The position numbers and the translations under genes are program-made. From Cardiocondyla obscurior (lineage: Eukaryota > Arthropoda > Insecta > Hymenoptera > Formicidae), in NCBI RefSeq assembly GCF_019399895.1, contig NC_091878.1, positions 4,712,001 through 4,776,000 of the forward strand: DNA of 64,000 nt. Direction: 5' to 3'. Under the pieces are notes generated by a model that was given only the letters and a program-made list of their open reading frames with translations, was not told the DNA's origin and did not search any database. The first letter of the stretch is position 1; the number at the start of each line of letters is the position of its first letter. Below, one piece after another: positions 36,505-50,400 of the stretch.

Positions 36505-37666
36505 ATGACCGCGGCGACGACGGCGGCTGGCATCCCACGGGACAACGGCAAGAACGACCTACAGTCTACGAGGAGTAGACCCAGGGTGTACAAGATCGTG
36601 GTGCTGGGTGACGGTGGCGTTGGCAAATCAGGTATCTGTCATCTGCTTGACTTATTGGAGTACCTGACGTTTCATATGTTCAAGTGTGTACACTATTGTA
36701 ATGCTAATTACAACTGTGTGCCTTACTTTTCAGCTGTTACTTTGCAGTTTGTCAGTCACAGGTTCCTGGACTATCATGATCCTACGATAGGTGAGCTATA
36801 TTCTGTAAATTATTGCAGTACTAATACTGAAGGATACAGCATTTACATTTAAATCTTTGTGATTGACCCTGATATAATTAAATGGTTCTTTTTTTCGTTT
36901 TCTTTTTTTTTTCTTTTTTTTTGTTGTACATAGAGGATTCATATCAGACACAAGTTGTGATTGACGGTGAGGCAGCTCTCCTGGATATTTTGGATACAGC
37001 TGGACAGGTGTGGAAACAGTATTTAATAGTCAACGATATTATATGTATTATATGTTCTTCGTACATTTTCATTTTTCGTCTACAAATGGAAACTATTTTA
37101 ATTCTGTGTGTGCAGGTGGAATTCACAGCAATGCGTGAGCAGTACATGAGATGCGGCGAAGGTTTCATGATTTGTTACTCGGTAACGGATAGGCATAGTT
37201 TCCAAGAGACAATGGAATATAGAAAACTAATATCACGTGTACGCGCTAACGAGAACATACCTCTGGTGTTAGTTGGCAACAAGTTTGACCTGCAGCATCA
37301 TCGAAAGGTATATCAGATACTGCTTAGTTGTCCAGGATGTATTAAAAATCGTGAATACATCACGATACATATAGCGCAAGAGTATAATAAAATATTGATT
37401 TCTCGCATACATTGAATCCCGCGCACTTTTAGGTGACCACCGAGGAAGGCAAGGCATTAGCTGAAGAGCTCGGCTGTCCATTTTACGAGACATCCGCCGC
37501 TCTCAGACAATTCATAGACGACGCATTTTTCTCGTTGATCAGGCAAATTCGTGCTAAGGAAAGGTCCCGCAATTCACATCGCAAGCGCAGCCGTTGGTGG
37601 CGAATACGTTCGATATTCGCTTTTATTTTCCGCCGGAGGAGACATACTTCCAATCGTACTCCATAA
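36505..37666 (+). CDS. Ric: Ric, RIT-class Ras-like GTPase
   Basis: Five exons (36505-36631, 36734-36790, 36934-37007, 37116-37307, 37433-37666) join to 227 residues. All GTPase boxes are present: P-loop GDGGVGKS (35-42), the RIT-type effector loop HDPTIEDSY, DTAGQ (82-86), NKFD (141-144) and ETSAA (169-173). The C-terminus has no CAAX prenylation box. Instead a basic and aromatic tail (about 193-220, [20 protein letters not shown]) should bind acidic membrane lipids and, as known for fly Ric, calmodulin. It acts at the plasma membrane in Ras/MAPK and stress signalling. The N-terminal extension of about 25 residues is typical. Gln at the DTAGQ position indicates normal GTP hydrolysis. Confidence 0.96.
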
Positions 37667-37995
37667 AATTGGCTTTTAGAAATGAGTTTTTTTTTTTTAT
37701 GGAAGAGATTATCGAATCAACATATGATAACAATAACGGGAGTAATATCATAGGCCACAACGAAATAGATATTACTCAGAATTTTTCTATAATTTACGCG
37801 ATACATAGTTACCCTTGTTTAGAGACTGACATAATTCATTAACGATTTCACTGCCTTATTATTGACCCCAGTACATAGAGCAAAATGAAATTGTCAAACA
37901 GGCTGGAACGCACATTTTGTATTTATGACGTACAATCTGAAATCTCGAATCGGTCGTGCTGCTCAACTAAAGAAACCCTGAAGAACACGATACAT

Positions 37996-38001
37996 AATAA
38001 A
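37996..38001 (+). terminator. candidate polyadenylation signal of Ric
   Basis: AATAAA lies about 330 bases after the stop codon of Ric. It is the first canonical hexamer that I see there. Confidence 0.4.
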
Positions 38002-40862
38002 TTCACGCTTTCTATAAAAAGTACAGTATATATTTGTGACTTCCAGTTTTTAGAATGACGATTTCTTCTGTGTTTATTTATCTCGAAGGCTGTTAATGTT
38101 CATTTAAGTTAGGTTTCACAAACTAAATGATGGCGATAAACTGATATAAACGGAACCTAAAGAGCATCTAACTTTAAATAATTAAATTAAATATTTTACA
38201 AGCTTCTAACGAATCATTTATTTGATAGTTATGAACAACATAAAAAGTTTTATTTATTATTGAATGACCAAAGAAAAATGAAGTGTTAATTTAAACCAAG
38301 AAATAATTTTTCGCAATACAAAGAAAATTGCAAGATATTATGTAAAAGCTTTATAATATAAATAATTTCAATTTTAAAAAGAATGCATAAAAATAACTTA
38401 CTTATTTTATTTACTTTAATTCAATGTAAATATGTATCAAAGATTATGCTGCTAAAAATCGTGAATGAGAATTATATAAAAAGTTGCAGTAATATGCAAA
38501 GTTTAGAAATGTTATTTAGTATTATTAATTATTATTAATGTATGATCTCTGAAATATTTTAAAGACATTTTTCTATTAAAACACGAATAAGTCTATTACG
38601 GACATGAATAATTGAACTGGCAATAAAATTTAACGTACTGCATTATTTCTTTCTTTATACAAAAGCTCAGAAATAACTATTATGTAGATTTTAATCAGAG
38701 CTCATATATATGGTATAAATATTCTAAAAAATATTTATATATAGTTTAATATTTATATAATAAATATCCTATGCAGCTTGTCAAATGTATAATATTATAT
38801 AATTTTTAAGATGTGATTTAATTAATCATTAATTTGATTATTAATTTTTAGTTTAACTTTTAGTCATGAATTATTGTGATGAGATAATAACTATGGTAAG
38901 GAAAAATCACAACATATATATACGTGCAACAGTAACAATCGTTTAAATGTAAATCCATATAGTAATAATCTAGTCGTTACTTAATTTTTCCTAGTCACAT
39001 TTTGTATTTTGTTATGATATATTAATATATTATTTTAATTATAAATAACCGTTGATTAACGCAGTTTTATATAATAATTTTGAAAAATTACATATTACAA
39101 TATTGTGTACATTTGCATATACCTGTGTGCATTACTATCTATAATATGTCTTTAAATAAGAAATACTAGCTTTTTATTGTAATATTTAATTTTATTTATT
39201 AATATTAATATTATATTTGTATTTTTGTGTTGTAATTTAATATTTTATATGTTGATTGGTAATTTTTGTGTAATTACACAATGGCCACGTTCAGCGAACA
39301 AAACTGTTTTGCAACTATTTTTTCTCGCTCAACGCGGTCAGTGTGTATATTAACTATATATTCAATACATTATGTTATTAATATGTAATTAATAATTTAT
39401 TTTATAATAGTACAGCAAGTACGTAATTATTTGAATCAGTAAACATAAGTATTAGTGGCAGCATTTATGTGATAATGTAATATATAATGCATACAAAAAA
39501 TGAACGTATCAATTAAGATAAATGTGTCAATATATAACTACATGTTTAGAAAAGCTTACATGATACGTGGCATTAAACCATAAAATATTTGGACGTTTAT
39601 ATCAATAAAAAATAATTATTAGAAGTAAAAATATAACAAATAGAAAATATCAATGAGCTAATGTCATCATATTTAATATGCTATCGTATGCCATCACATA
39701 CATATAAAAGAAATTAATACGAATGACAATTGATACAATTAAAAATAAATAACATCCATTTCATACATTACGACACATTATCAATTTATCATTTAGGTGT
39801 CAAATACGAAGATCAAGCTTCACGTATAATACAAATAACGGATCTCGTGTAGCCGTATATATGATAAGAGAACATAATGAATAACGTAGGGACAAGCATA
39901 AATGTAGAGAACAATAACTTATAATTTTCGAGGACAATATTATAATCAACGATCACTTTGATGTTATATTTTTACTTTACATACAAATTTAATAACGTAA
40001 AAATATTGAGAAAAAAAAATTACAGACCAACGCATGTTATCTTTTATTCGATGCATAGTAATCTCAATGTTGTATTACATAATGTACAGCATGGTACAAA
40101 TAAATATCACATAAGTATAAAATAGGAATTTTGCAATAAAATTACGAAATTTTATGTAAATTCAGCATATTTTAGATATGTACTGAAAGGATATACAGAA
40201 CAGATATTTCACAACGCATGGACACAAAATAATTTTACAGTAAGATATGAAATATATAAAGAAATAAAACCGTAAAATAAGTAATCAATATAAGGCCTAA
40301 CTTTTATTATTAAAATTTGTCACACTCTCTTTTTATTCTTAACAGGAATCGCAACAATATTTTCTCGTATCAAAATTTATTATCCATTTATCTACCTAAA
40401 CTAAAACTGCAAGACGATTCTAGCAAGAAAAGCAGGAATTTTTATTTCATTAAAATATTTATCCCATTTTATACTTTTATGTAAAATAATTATATAGAAA
40501 ATTATTGCATAGATTTACTTCTGTTAAACAAATGCAAGACATATTTCGTTAGAAAATGATTACGATATATCTTACGTCTAAAAATCGCTAATGTAATAAT
40601 TATTGGCATTGATTTTAAGATTTTCCAATGATCACAGTATCCGCTTATTATATAAAGATTATAGAGTATACGTATGGCATCAAACGTGTGTATATGTATG
40701 AAATAAATTGACCAACTTATTTTGGCACATTTTAATATTTGTAGCTTTTTGCGATTGTATCTTCGGCAGTATAAAAAAATTATTTAAAAAAGTATATATT
40801 TTTAAAAATCGTAACGTATAAAAAATATATCGTAAACAATTAAGTATGTATGTAACGTGTAT

Positions 40863-41116
40863 GTACACTCACCGTCAGGAATGCCGTTCGTGGTGCTGCG
40901 ACGATGGTTAGCGTACGTGATCTTGGCGTGGTGTGCGTCGAATCTCACACGAAGCGCGCGCGTTGATGTGTTGCACAGCACCGGTCACAGAGGACTGAGG
41001 AGGAACGCGGCCTACTACACCCCACTCGCACTCGGCGGCCGAGAGAGGGGGAAGTCACGTACGCTAGCCGCCGTCGCCGCTCGCCGCAGCAAATGCCATA
41101 TCTGCTTTTCGTGTAC
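40863..41116. repeat. GC-rich inverted-repeat element, copy 2, downstream of Ric
   Basis: The right arm (41063-41116) shares GCTAGC..GCAGCAAATG.CATATCTGC..GTAC with the right arm of the copy at 35614-35838. The left arm (40863-40912) is more divergent but keeps GTACAC at the outer end and AGCGTACGTGA at the inner end, in inverse order to the right arm. It is CpG-rich in a very AT-rich setting. On the minus strand, GACG followed by GTGAGTGT near 40874 also looks like a splice donor, so a promoter or leader exon is the alternative reading. Confidence 0.6.
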
Positions 41117-41324
41117 ATTCGTATGCCTATGATATAATTGAGCATATTTTACACGATGCATCCATAGATTCCATAGTCAAAGTATCATTGTCCGCGATCG
41201 ATCAGAGTATCATTTACACCTATCTATAACTATACATATTTTAAACTAAGTAACTCGCGTGTTGTAAGATTGTAATACTTATTGCAAAATTATATCATTT
41301 AGCTTTATATTATATTGCGTAATA

Positions 41325-44300
41325 CTACATAATTTTGTCTCTAGATTTCTTCGTGGTATCTTGCATTTTATCTTCTTCATCATAATTATCTGGTAGTAAC
41401 ATGGTTTCCTCTGTGCTCTGTATGTCATCTCCATTGTTATCTACATAGTAATAAAACAATTAAATGAAATTACTTCCAGTTTTACTGTCTTTTTTTATAC
41501 ATTCCTTTAAAATCTGTTATTTCACACAGAATAATATACATATAAAGCAATAATAAAATAAAATAGTTCAAGTTTATAATTTGTCACACTTTGCCAAAAT
41601 AAATATTAAATTAATGTAATATGTTATGTTTTGTAAAGTTTTAATTACCACGTGCACGATTTTCAGGATCTTCCAAGTCGCTGGCAATTGGAATATTTTG
41701 CTCTACGACATTATTCGATGTGCCATTGGTTTGTTTCGATTCCGTTTCAACTGAAAGTCATGTAAGCTAAATTATTATACTAAAATAAAAGATTTATAGG
41801 TAATTTTGAATATCATATATTTCTGAAAACTTGTAATTTTAATTATTATTTGTTAGAACAGAATATTATGCATAATGACAACTGTATAATGAAAGTCATT
41901 AGATACATGAGGTTAGTAATTAAGAATTATTAATGCAAATTCCATGCATGTTAATAAAATACATCTGTTAAAGTAATAAAGTTTTAAATAATTAGTTTTG
42001 GAAAAATGTTTAATATTCAACGATCTGCCACCAATACTTTGATTTAGCTTAGAAACACGAATGTTTTGTTGAAAGTGTTTTACTTTATACTTTTAGAAAG
42101 TTATTAAAAATATTATTATAGTTTATCACGTTTTTTATTGTTTAACATATCACTGTAATTACAAATTGAAATTTGTAACTTACATTAAATGCTTTCAATA
42201 TTATTTAATCATAAAATTTTATTATAAATACAATACTGCAACAAGCTAAATAAATCGCAAAATATACTATACAAACTTAATAATTATCATAACTTAGTTA
42301 TAAATACAATATAAACAATTTTGTTCTATTTCATTTCTACATAAAGATTTAATGTATATAAATTAATATTTTTTTAATTAGCCTATGAAAAAACAATGCA
42401 TTGATTTTAAAACAATCAAAATAACAATTTAATATAATTCTTATAAAAAAATTAATTATTACATGGCATCTGTTAACGTAGAAATTGTGCCTATGTGATT
42501 CTGTGTATAAACTGTATAAACTATATAAATATTTTATACACAAACTTAGATTTTGTAACGTAAAACATAAAGTTAATTATTATGTTTTATTTTATAAAGA
42601 CACAATTTTGTGTTACAATACTAAAACAGTCTTTTGTAGGAAAGTTTCAGCGTTTGTTATTAGAGAAATAATAGTTTGTATATTTAGAATAAACCCGAAG
42701 GGCCGTCCACATCTTAATCAGAAGCATGTAGTGGGTTTATTTTTAATAAAGCTTTAGTCACAAATATATGAAAATGTGAATTATGTACAAATCTACTATG
42801 AATTTTTAATTTCATGTTTGTGGCAGCATTCTCTCGCCTCGAGGACGGAGAAAGGTATCACTACCTTTCTTCAACATGGTCACTGAGAAACGAGGAGTTT
42901 GGCGCTCAGCACCAGGTGGATTTGTTGGTAGGATCGGAATTCCATAGAACTTCGTACCTCGCAGACCAGCTACGGATATTTTTACAGCAGACTCCGGTAC
43001 AGGATGCAACTGAGACTTGTTAATGACCACTGTCGATGCTAGATCAGCAAATTCCGACAATATTTTATAATATTGAGTAAGTCAAAAATGTGCAAATGGA
43101 GGAATACGAGCTTGTAATCGCATTAATTCTTGCGTGAGCAGCCCAATCGGAGTTAATTAAAACTTAATGGAAATATTGATGAAATTCATAAAAAAAAAAA
43201 AAAATTGCAGGATATTATCTTCCTGCCATTGAAGCAGGGTGCAATTAGCAATTTAATATTAGTAAAAAATGTCTCCATTTTTATAATTATACTAATAATA
43301 TAGTGCAGACATTTCCTGTATATTAAATAAACTAGATACAAAATTAATTTTGGTAAAAAATTGAATGTGCTTGTTATAATAAAAAAAATCGTAAATTTTG
43401 GAATGAAACAAAATACGTAAATAATAAAGGTATTTATAACTTACGTGGTTGGAGATTTGGAGTATCTTTCTTTTCAGCTGGTGAATTACAATTAAGCTTA
43501 AGTTGATCTATCTCTCCTATCAACTGTAAAATAATCGTAAACTTTTAAATCTTTTTCAAATCACACTTAATTTTACATAAATGCTATTAAATAAAAAGTT
43601 CATACTCTTTCCACTTCTTCTTGAAGTTTTTTATTTTCATCTCGTTTTACATCTAACTGAGTATTAAGAGTATCCTTGTCTAATCTCAATGTTTCTAATG
43701 TTGCAGTTTTTGTGGCATCTAGTTTGCTTAAAGAGTCTAGTTCACTTTTGCACATTGTCATTGACTCCTCAAGCTCCTCATTTTTCTTTTTGAAATCCGC
43801 TTGCTGCTCCAAACGGACATGTAAGGAAGCTATTTCATCTTCAGAATGTTTAAACCTTTTTTCCAAGGTGTCACGCAATGTTACACACTGATCCCTTTCT
43901 TCAGCACTAAAAAAAAAATTAAATTTTTTGTTAGATTACAATAAAAAAAATGTATTAAACATTTTATATATTATAAGTAATAATCCAAAAGCAAATTTAG
44001 CAATAGTAATGCTACAAGCATGCAAATAGGCCAAAACATTTAGAAAAAAAAAAGAAATTACATATATGTATGTTGCCTCACAAATTATACAACAATAATA
44101 AATCAAAAAGATAAAAAACTTAATGTTTCTGCAACAGTCTGACATCAATATTTCAAGCAGTTATCATCATAAACATTTATGGTACAGTGACATAACTCTT
44201 TGTAACCACAATGACTGTAATTATATACCCTAACAACTGTCATTTATCACAGAAACATTGTCTGACAAAATTTGGAGTGTGCAATAAAATTTTGCTCAAT

Positions 44301-44498
44301 GTAGAGCTAAGTTGAGACATTGTAGGCCTACCTTATTTTCACCTGCTCGTTCAGTTCCTCAATCTGCCTGATGAGATCCAGATTTTCAGAGGACAGAGTC
44401 CACCAGCTGCAAACGAGCATTAGGCACACCAGGATGAGTCCGCCGACCAAGAGAGGTGGGCATCTGCCTCCGCCGAATCTCATACCATCGATCCCCAT
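41325..44498 (-). CDS. GOLM1/GOLM2-type Golgi membrane protein
   Basis: Five exons (44498-44332, 43906-43606, 43523-43445, 41750-41649, 41440-41325) join in frame to 254 residues. A short cytosolic N-terminus (about 1-16) precedes one hydrophobic helix (about 17-36, PPLLVGGLILVCLMLVC). A lumenal coiled coil (about 40-170) follows, rich in Glu, Lys and Leu in heptad spacing. The acidic, low-complexity C-terminal part carries LLPDNYDEEDKM. The order (PPL motif, signal anchor, SWWTLSSENLDL, coiled coil, acidic tail) matches the Golgi membrane protein 1/2 (GP73/CASC4) family, cis/medial-Golgi type II proteins whose function is not settled. The fly orthologue symbol is not certain to me, so none is given. 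Intron 3 (43444-41751) contains a candidate alternative last exon. Confidence 0.85.
42812..43038 (-). other. candidate alternative last exon of the GOLM gene
   Basis: Inside intron 3, a reading frame noticeably richer in G and C than the surrounding intron follows a TAG acceptor at 43041-43039. Joined to exon 3 (phase 1) it stays in frame for 74 further codons and ends LPQT-stop. The upstream pyrimidine tract is weak, and I know no homologue. It could equally be a pseudogene or transposon fragment. Confidence 0.25.
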
Positions 44499-47400
44499 CA
44501 CTCTTGCTTTTCCGTCAATTGTGCCGGGCTTCGTTTAATAGAACACACGCCACGTTATCGCCGAGCTGAGTTGTCCGTGCACATGCAAACAATCTATGTG
44601 TCACGCGTGCTCTTTGTGAAACGTGAGCCGCGCGTAACCTCACTCTGCGGAGTGCGATTCTCTCTGTACACAACGAGAATGTAAATGCCAGCCACGCTGA
44701 TGCCGTCGATAACGCGTTACGATTTATCTATCCTAGGACGGCATTTCCGTAAAAGCTATTTAAAACATTAGGCACTTTTTAATCTATAGGCGTGCTTCAA
44801 TACACTGCACGCCGGCACGATCAGGGTACGACCAGATATGACCAGATAACACGTTTCCCTGAGCCCTTTATCTACATACAGGGTGTTTCAAAATCGGCGC
44901 GTTATAAGCGTACGCAAAAATTTTCTGAGTCTTTTCTGGATTATGTCTTCTCTACGGGTACTCGGCTGTATAATACCGCCGATAACCTTGACGAAAATTG
45001 CACATGTAAATGGCGCGACTGTAAAAATTGAAAAGGCAAACTTGCGAAACCGACGGTACTGTCAAAACAATTAAAAGCCTGCTTCGCAGATGAATGAATT
45101 ACGTGAGAGAAACGGAATATCTTGAATAACGAAAATAACGCTTGAAAAATCGTTTACAAGCCCGGACGCCATACCTCACGACTCTGGAAGTGAATTTCGC
45201 CGTGAATTTGGTTATCGATTTTGCGAGAGTACTTTCGATCGATTGGTACTTGACTTCGCTTCCATAACAATCTGACGGGTAGAAAAAACTTCGTGTAGCG
45301 CATTTTCTTTCACGCGAGTGACACAACCGACTTTTAGATCCTTGATGCGGATAGATTTATTTACGGTTCGGATGCACGACGATTTATTATCTTGTCTTCG
45401 CGAACGCTGAATCATCAAGCCATGAAAAATCCAAGAAAACGACCTTGCCACCTTTCCCTCTGCGACTCGTGAAACGTGTCGTATCCACCGACCTACCACC
45501 GTTTGCAATTTAAATGACTGGAATTTCACTAATATAGCACGTTAAATTCATTTGACGTGAGAGGAATTTTAATCTATAATAAAAAGTGCCGATTAAACAC
45601 ACGATAAGGTGAGCCGCCTTTTTGCTTCATACGCTTTTTCACGAATAATTAAAGTAACAATTATGTTTCTTGTGCATTTTCAGATAACCTAATAATATCG
45701 CTGGAAAGAATCAATTTTTTTATACTATCAATATTAATAGCAAATATATAACAAGAAGGTAGGCTAGGCTTTAATTTAAATGATGAGCTCAGGTCTTCAT
45801 TTAAATATCACGTTTAAATGTTTTTTTTTTTTTTTTTAGTAAAAATCTTAAGCTAATTAATATTCTAATGTGAATACCTTGAAGTTACAGTGCGTCAGGC
45901 GAGGCAGGATACACTAGCAGAGCACTGGTGAACATCTACAAGCGACACATATATACAAAAACATCGTGTTTATTCTGCTCTTTTAATTATATGTACGTAT
46001 AACATATATTTACTTAACGCTGTACCATTGAAGAAAAACTCATAGTCGAGTACGGCGAACAAAAGTATAATATGCTTTTAACGAGGAAGAAAAAGACGAA
46101 TCAACGGATCGTACGACCGGATTTACGGCGCGCGGGCTCTTTCTAAACAGCTAATTAACACAGAGTTCAGGACAATCGATCGTATATCATCGGCCGCGAG
46201 CATTCCTGCCCGCGAACAGGATGAGACTGACGCGCGACTGGCCGTTTGTTCGTTTATTATCTCTCGGCGAACGCGGTCGCAACCAGTAACACCGGTCTGA
46301 TAAAACGCATTCCCGCCGCTCGCGATGACCGCAGCGCGATCGAAAACTGTTCTAACGCTTATTTATCTAATAATAGACTCATTTGCTATTCATTTATACT
46401 ATATTCTTTCTTATCGTGTCTAGTCACTTTTATCGACTTACTTTTTGATTTCGTAAAACCTTAGAAAAATGGAAATTCGACGTACATTCATAATTCTCTA
46501 TCGATCACTTGACGCGGGGCAGATTCATATCGTTTATTATTATTAATCTGAGCCAATTGTATTTAATAATTGTAGGCTTGGTTTATATTTTCTATACTTT
46601 CGGTTATTAATGTTACTTAATTGCCATACGAAAGATATTCGAATTGATAAAAGAAAGCGCAACGTTCCCATCGATTTTATGACTTATTATTAATTTATTT
46701 ATTCGTGTTTGATTTAATTTTTTTCCTTGTTCTATTTTTTGCTAATTTTACATCTTATATAATAATCAAAATTGTACATTTGAATAATATTGAATTAAAT
46801 TATACAGTTTATATAAATCAAGTCGCAATCATTGTTAAAATTAATAAATGTATGAGGACGCAATTTATTATTTTCTTTCAAGCGGAAAACGATCACTTTC
46901 GGAACATCCGGCATTATTATTTTATTCCTAGCGATGCACTTTGTATCGATGCTTCGTAACGCGTCAAACTCGCGTTGAAGGCTGTTTCGAAAGTGAACAA
47001 ATTGCATACGCATCGTTTTCTTTTATCGTCTTTTCACTTTTTACTTTACAATATACTCGGCTATATATTCGAAGAGAAATAAAATATATCGTAAATTTAA
47101 TGGCTTTTCTAATCTTTTCAGCGTCATCGCGTGTCAAGTGCCAAACGCTGGAGTCGTTTATGGATCATTTATCGTGATCTGTTGATCAGTTCTCAAACTC
47201 GATCGCACCGATACTTCCGAGAATCATGAGCAGGTCGTTACATTATCCTTATTTATTTGCGAGGAAGAGATCGAGATTACCGAATTAAAATAATTACAAT
47301 ATGTAAATAGTTAGGTAAGTCAGACGGTAAAGATTTAAAGTACTTTAATTTAATCTTAATTTTGAAAATATGGTCTATCGTAGAAGACAAGCGATTTGAT

Positions 47401-50400
47401 CCTTTTGACAAATTTAAATTTTCTTTCAGATGATTTATTGTCAGTGATCGGTAGCACTGATGCTACACATGTGATTGTGAAAATTACGACGCATTTGTAA
47501 TGAGAGTGTGCACATTGCGGTATTAAATTCGTGCAATAAAAGCGACGGTGTTTTCTGCCTAGACTCTGAAGTTGGAAAATATTGCACTAATCAATTCCAA
47601 AATGAATCTGCCTAAAGCTGTCACGTTGGATGAAGAAGTAAATATTTGCTATCTCTTCCGTATAGATGTACAAATAACTCGTTAATGAAAAAGCCATTCG
47701 TTCTTAGGCTAATCATGCGTCTTAATTTTTCTGCTGTCAATCGCAGACCCTACTTAATAATATAATATTAATTAACTTATAACTCAACATACATTTTTAG
47801 GTAGTATGAATAATTTTTTTTTTTGACTCTTATATTAAGAAGATATAAAAAACGACGTAAAAAATATATCGGATATAGAGATTCTTTCTCTCTTCGAATG
47901 CTATCGATTTTCTACGTTATTGTTTTGCGTGTTTTCATTGTTATACAACGGAAAGATAGAAAGGCAAGCGTGGAACAGGTGCTTTATACAAATACAAGTC
48001 TTCAGTGTACAATTAGAGTGTTAATTAAAGATTTCCTTTTACATACGTATATCGGGTCTGCGATTAGGCACGCGAATTCCGTAAATACAACGATATCCGT
48101 GTATTATCTAACGTCATTCGAAGGACTTATTTACAGTGTGATTCAATGTAAATCCTTAGAAGATGTGTACGAGAGAGAAAGGACGTAATTTAAAATTACA
48201 ATCTTCGCTTCGTTACTTTTAATTAATTACGTATATTTAATTTCATATACGCATTTTCAACACATCCTATTACAGTTCCTCTCGCATGCATCATTCCAAT
48301 TTACACAGATGTATAGCTTATTATAAAATGGTATAGTTATATACTCATCATTACATATTGCGAAACTTTCGTCGTGTGTGATGTACCGTTATAAATTGAT
48401 TAGATACACTCGGGAGTGTATTAATCTTGCCCGGCGACATGTGTACGTCGAACCGGGGATTCTTATCAAAAAATACAAATTCGCTTAATATCATTGTAGG
48501 TTTCATGCAGTGAAATATCATCCATTTAGCACACATCCATAACGCGCTAAATTGTATCCGTCATCGTGGAAATATCATTGCCGCCTCTTATTATTCTATT
48601 ATATCGCGAATAAATCACTTTCACCATAATCTCTTCGTCAGTATTTTCTCGTACTAGTAATCTGCGGTATCTTTAAATATTACAATTTAAGTTTAGTATA
48701 GAAAAAGGATTTATAGGAAAAGCATGGTCCGAAGCTGACATTGGATCACTTTTGGTCTCTCGTACAGCGCACAGATTAGATTGAGAATCTTTTCACTCGA
48801 TACATAAAACAAGCTACAGCGCATACATAAATTATGCATTGGTCTATCCTTCAATAAGTCATAAATGGCGACAATTTTGAAAGATTACTTTCACAAATAT
48901 ATTATTAATTTTAGAAGTAACATAATTTTCTAAGTTATTGATATCGGAAGTTAATGTCACGGTCGTTTCGTTCGATTGTAATAAAATTAAATGTATAATC
49001 ATAATTAAATGAATATAATGTATGTTTTCGTTACTACCAAATAAGACATATTTTTGGGGAAGAAACATAAAATCTTTTGGAATCACTATTAATTTTTGTG
49101 ATGCGTTTATCATATTATAAGTACTATATATTAAAAAAAAAAAAAATAAAGTACAAGTTTACGAAATTATGCAAATTTACAAACTATAAATACATAAGAA
49201 AAATAGAATTAAACAAAATTTGACGCTTTTAAAACATAATATACATACGACGTTTATATAAGAACAGAATAGTAAAATTTACATTTATAAAAGTACACTT
49301 TTAATTATGCTGTTGTATATGTATAGACAACAGAAAATTAATAAAGGTAAAGATTGTATATTATAAGAAATTTATCTATATTTATTTGCTCGTTATACTT
49401 CGGTGAAAAGTATAAATGCGGTGATAGCAGACAATTTACAAAGAAAAAAAAAAAAATACCGATGAGACTTGTGATAGTTGTGACAAGACTTATACACAAG
49501 GCATGTATAGACACACATATTAGTGGCATCTCCTGTTAACAAAATATACAAACAAAGTTAAATAGCTAATAATTCCTTGTTGATCACTAATATTAATTTC
49601 TTTATAGACGATCAGCAAGAAGAACCATTTTAAAACAATACATTTTAAAATATACTATTTAGATATCATACTTAGATTTTTATCTGCATATCCAGACAAT
49701 ACTTCCAAAGATGTCGAATAGAAAAACTCATATAAAAAGTAAACAATTGCAATTATACATTTAATGTAAAGTCATTGGTACTACAAGAATACTCTCGTGG
49801 TAGGAGATAATTTTTCTATAACATACAGATTTGTGAAGTAAACTTTATAAACGCAAAACTTTAATGTAACAGCTTAAGCGTTTGAAACGCCGTATGAATA
49901 GATGGTGTTTTACCTTGCTTATGTTACAAATGGATAAGCATACGAAAAACATATGAAATCTAATTTTAAAATTATGCTCTCGAATTATTAGTTTTAACAT
50001 AGTCCCAAAGTCAAATAAGAAAAGCGAGACTGCCGACAGTTCTGTGACTTTTTCGATTGATTAAGTTTATTTAATAATTTGATAAAAATATATGTTATAA
50101 TTATAATATTATATATATATATGTATAATCTACATACATATATATATTATGTTAAAAAAGTCTGGAAAGTTATTTTCATTAATATGATAACATATGTTTT
50201 TGTCTCTTACCTTTCTCTTTCGCATATTTATCTTCCAATTAATTGCTATTTATTTGTCTTAAAACTATAAAAGATTAGAATTTATGTTAAGGATGTACAG
50301 CCCTATCATTAATCAGATAAATCAATATTCAAACAAGTGTTTCGTTGCTGTCTAAAAATATCCTTAACTTCCTATAAAGGTTTTCTTTATTCACTAAAAT

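Larger units (their letters stand above)
37667..41324. other. AT-rich convergent interval between Ric and the GOLM gene
   Basis: The two genes point toward each other here, so both 3' UTRs end inside this interval. The first AATAAA for Ric is at 37996-38001. From about 38.1 to 40.85 kb the DNA is extremely AT-rich with no plausible coding frame. The only GC-rich island is the inverted-repeat element at 40863-41116. Confidence 0.5.

Noticed and set aside
45099..45529. Overlapping minus-strand frames of 75 and 105 codons
   Set aside because: They overlap in different frames, lack recognisable motifs and have no exon neighbours; at most a decayed repeat.
47823..48188. Plus-strand frame of about 120 codons rich in Ile, Tyr, Arg and Lys
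   Set aside because: No domain, no good start context and no splice partner; composition fits chance translation of AT-rich DNA.
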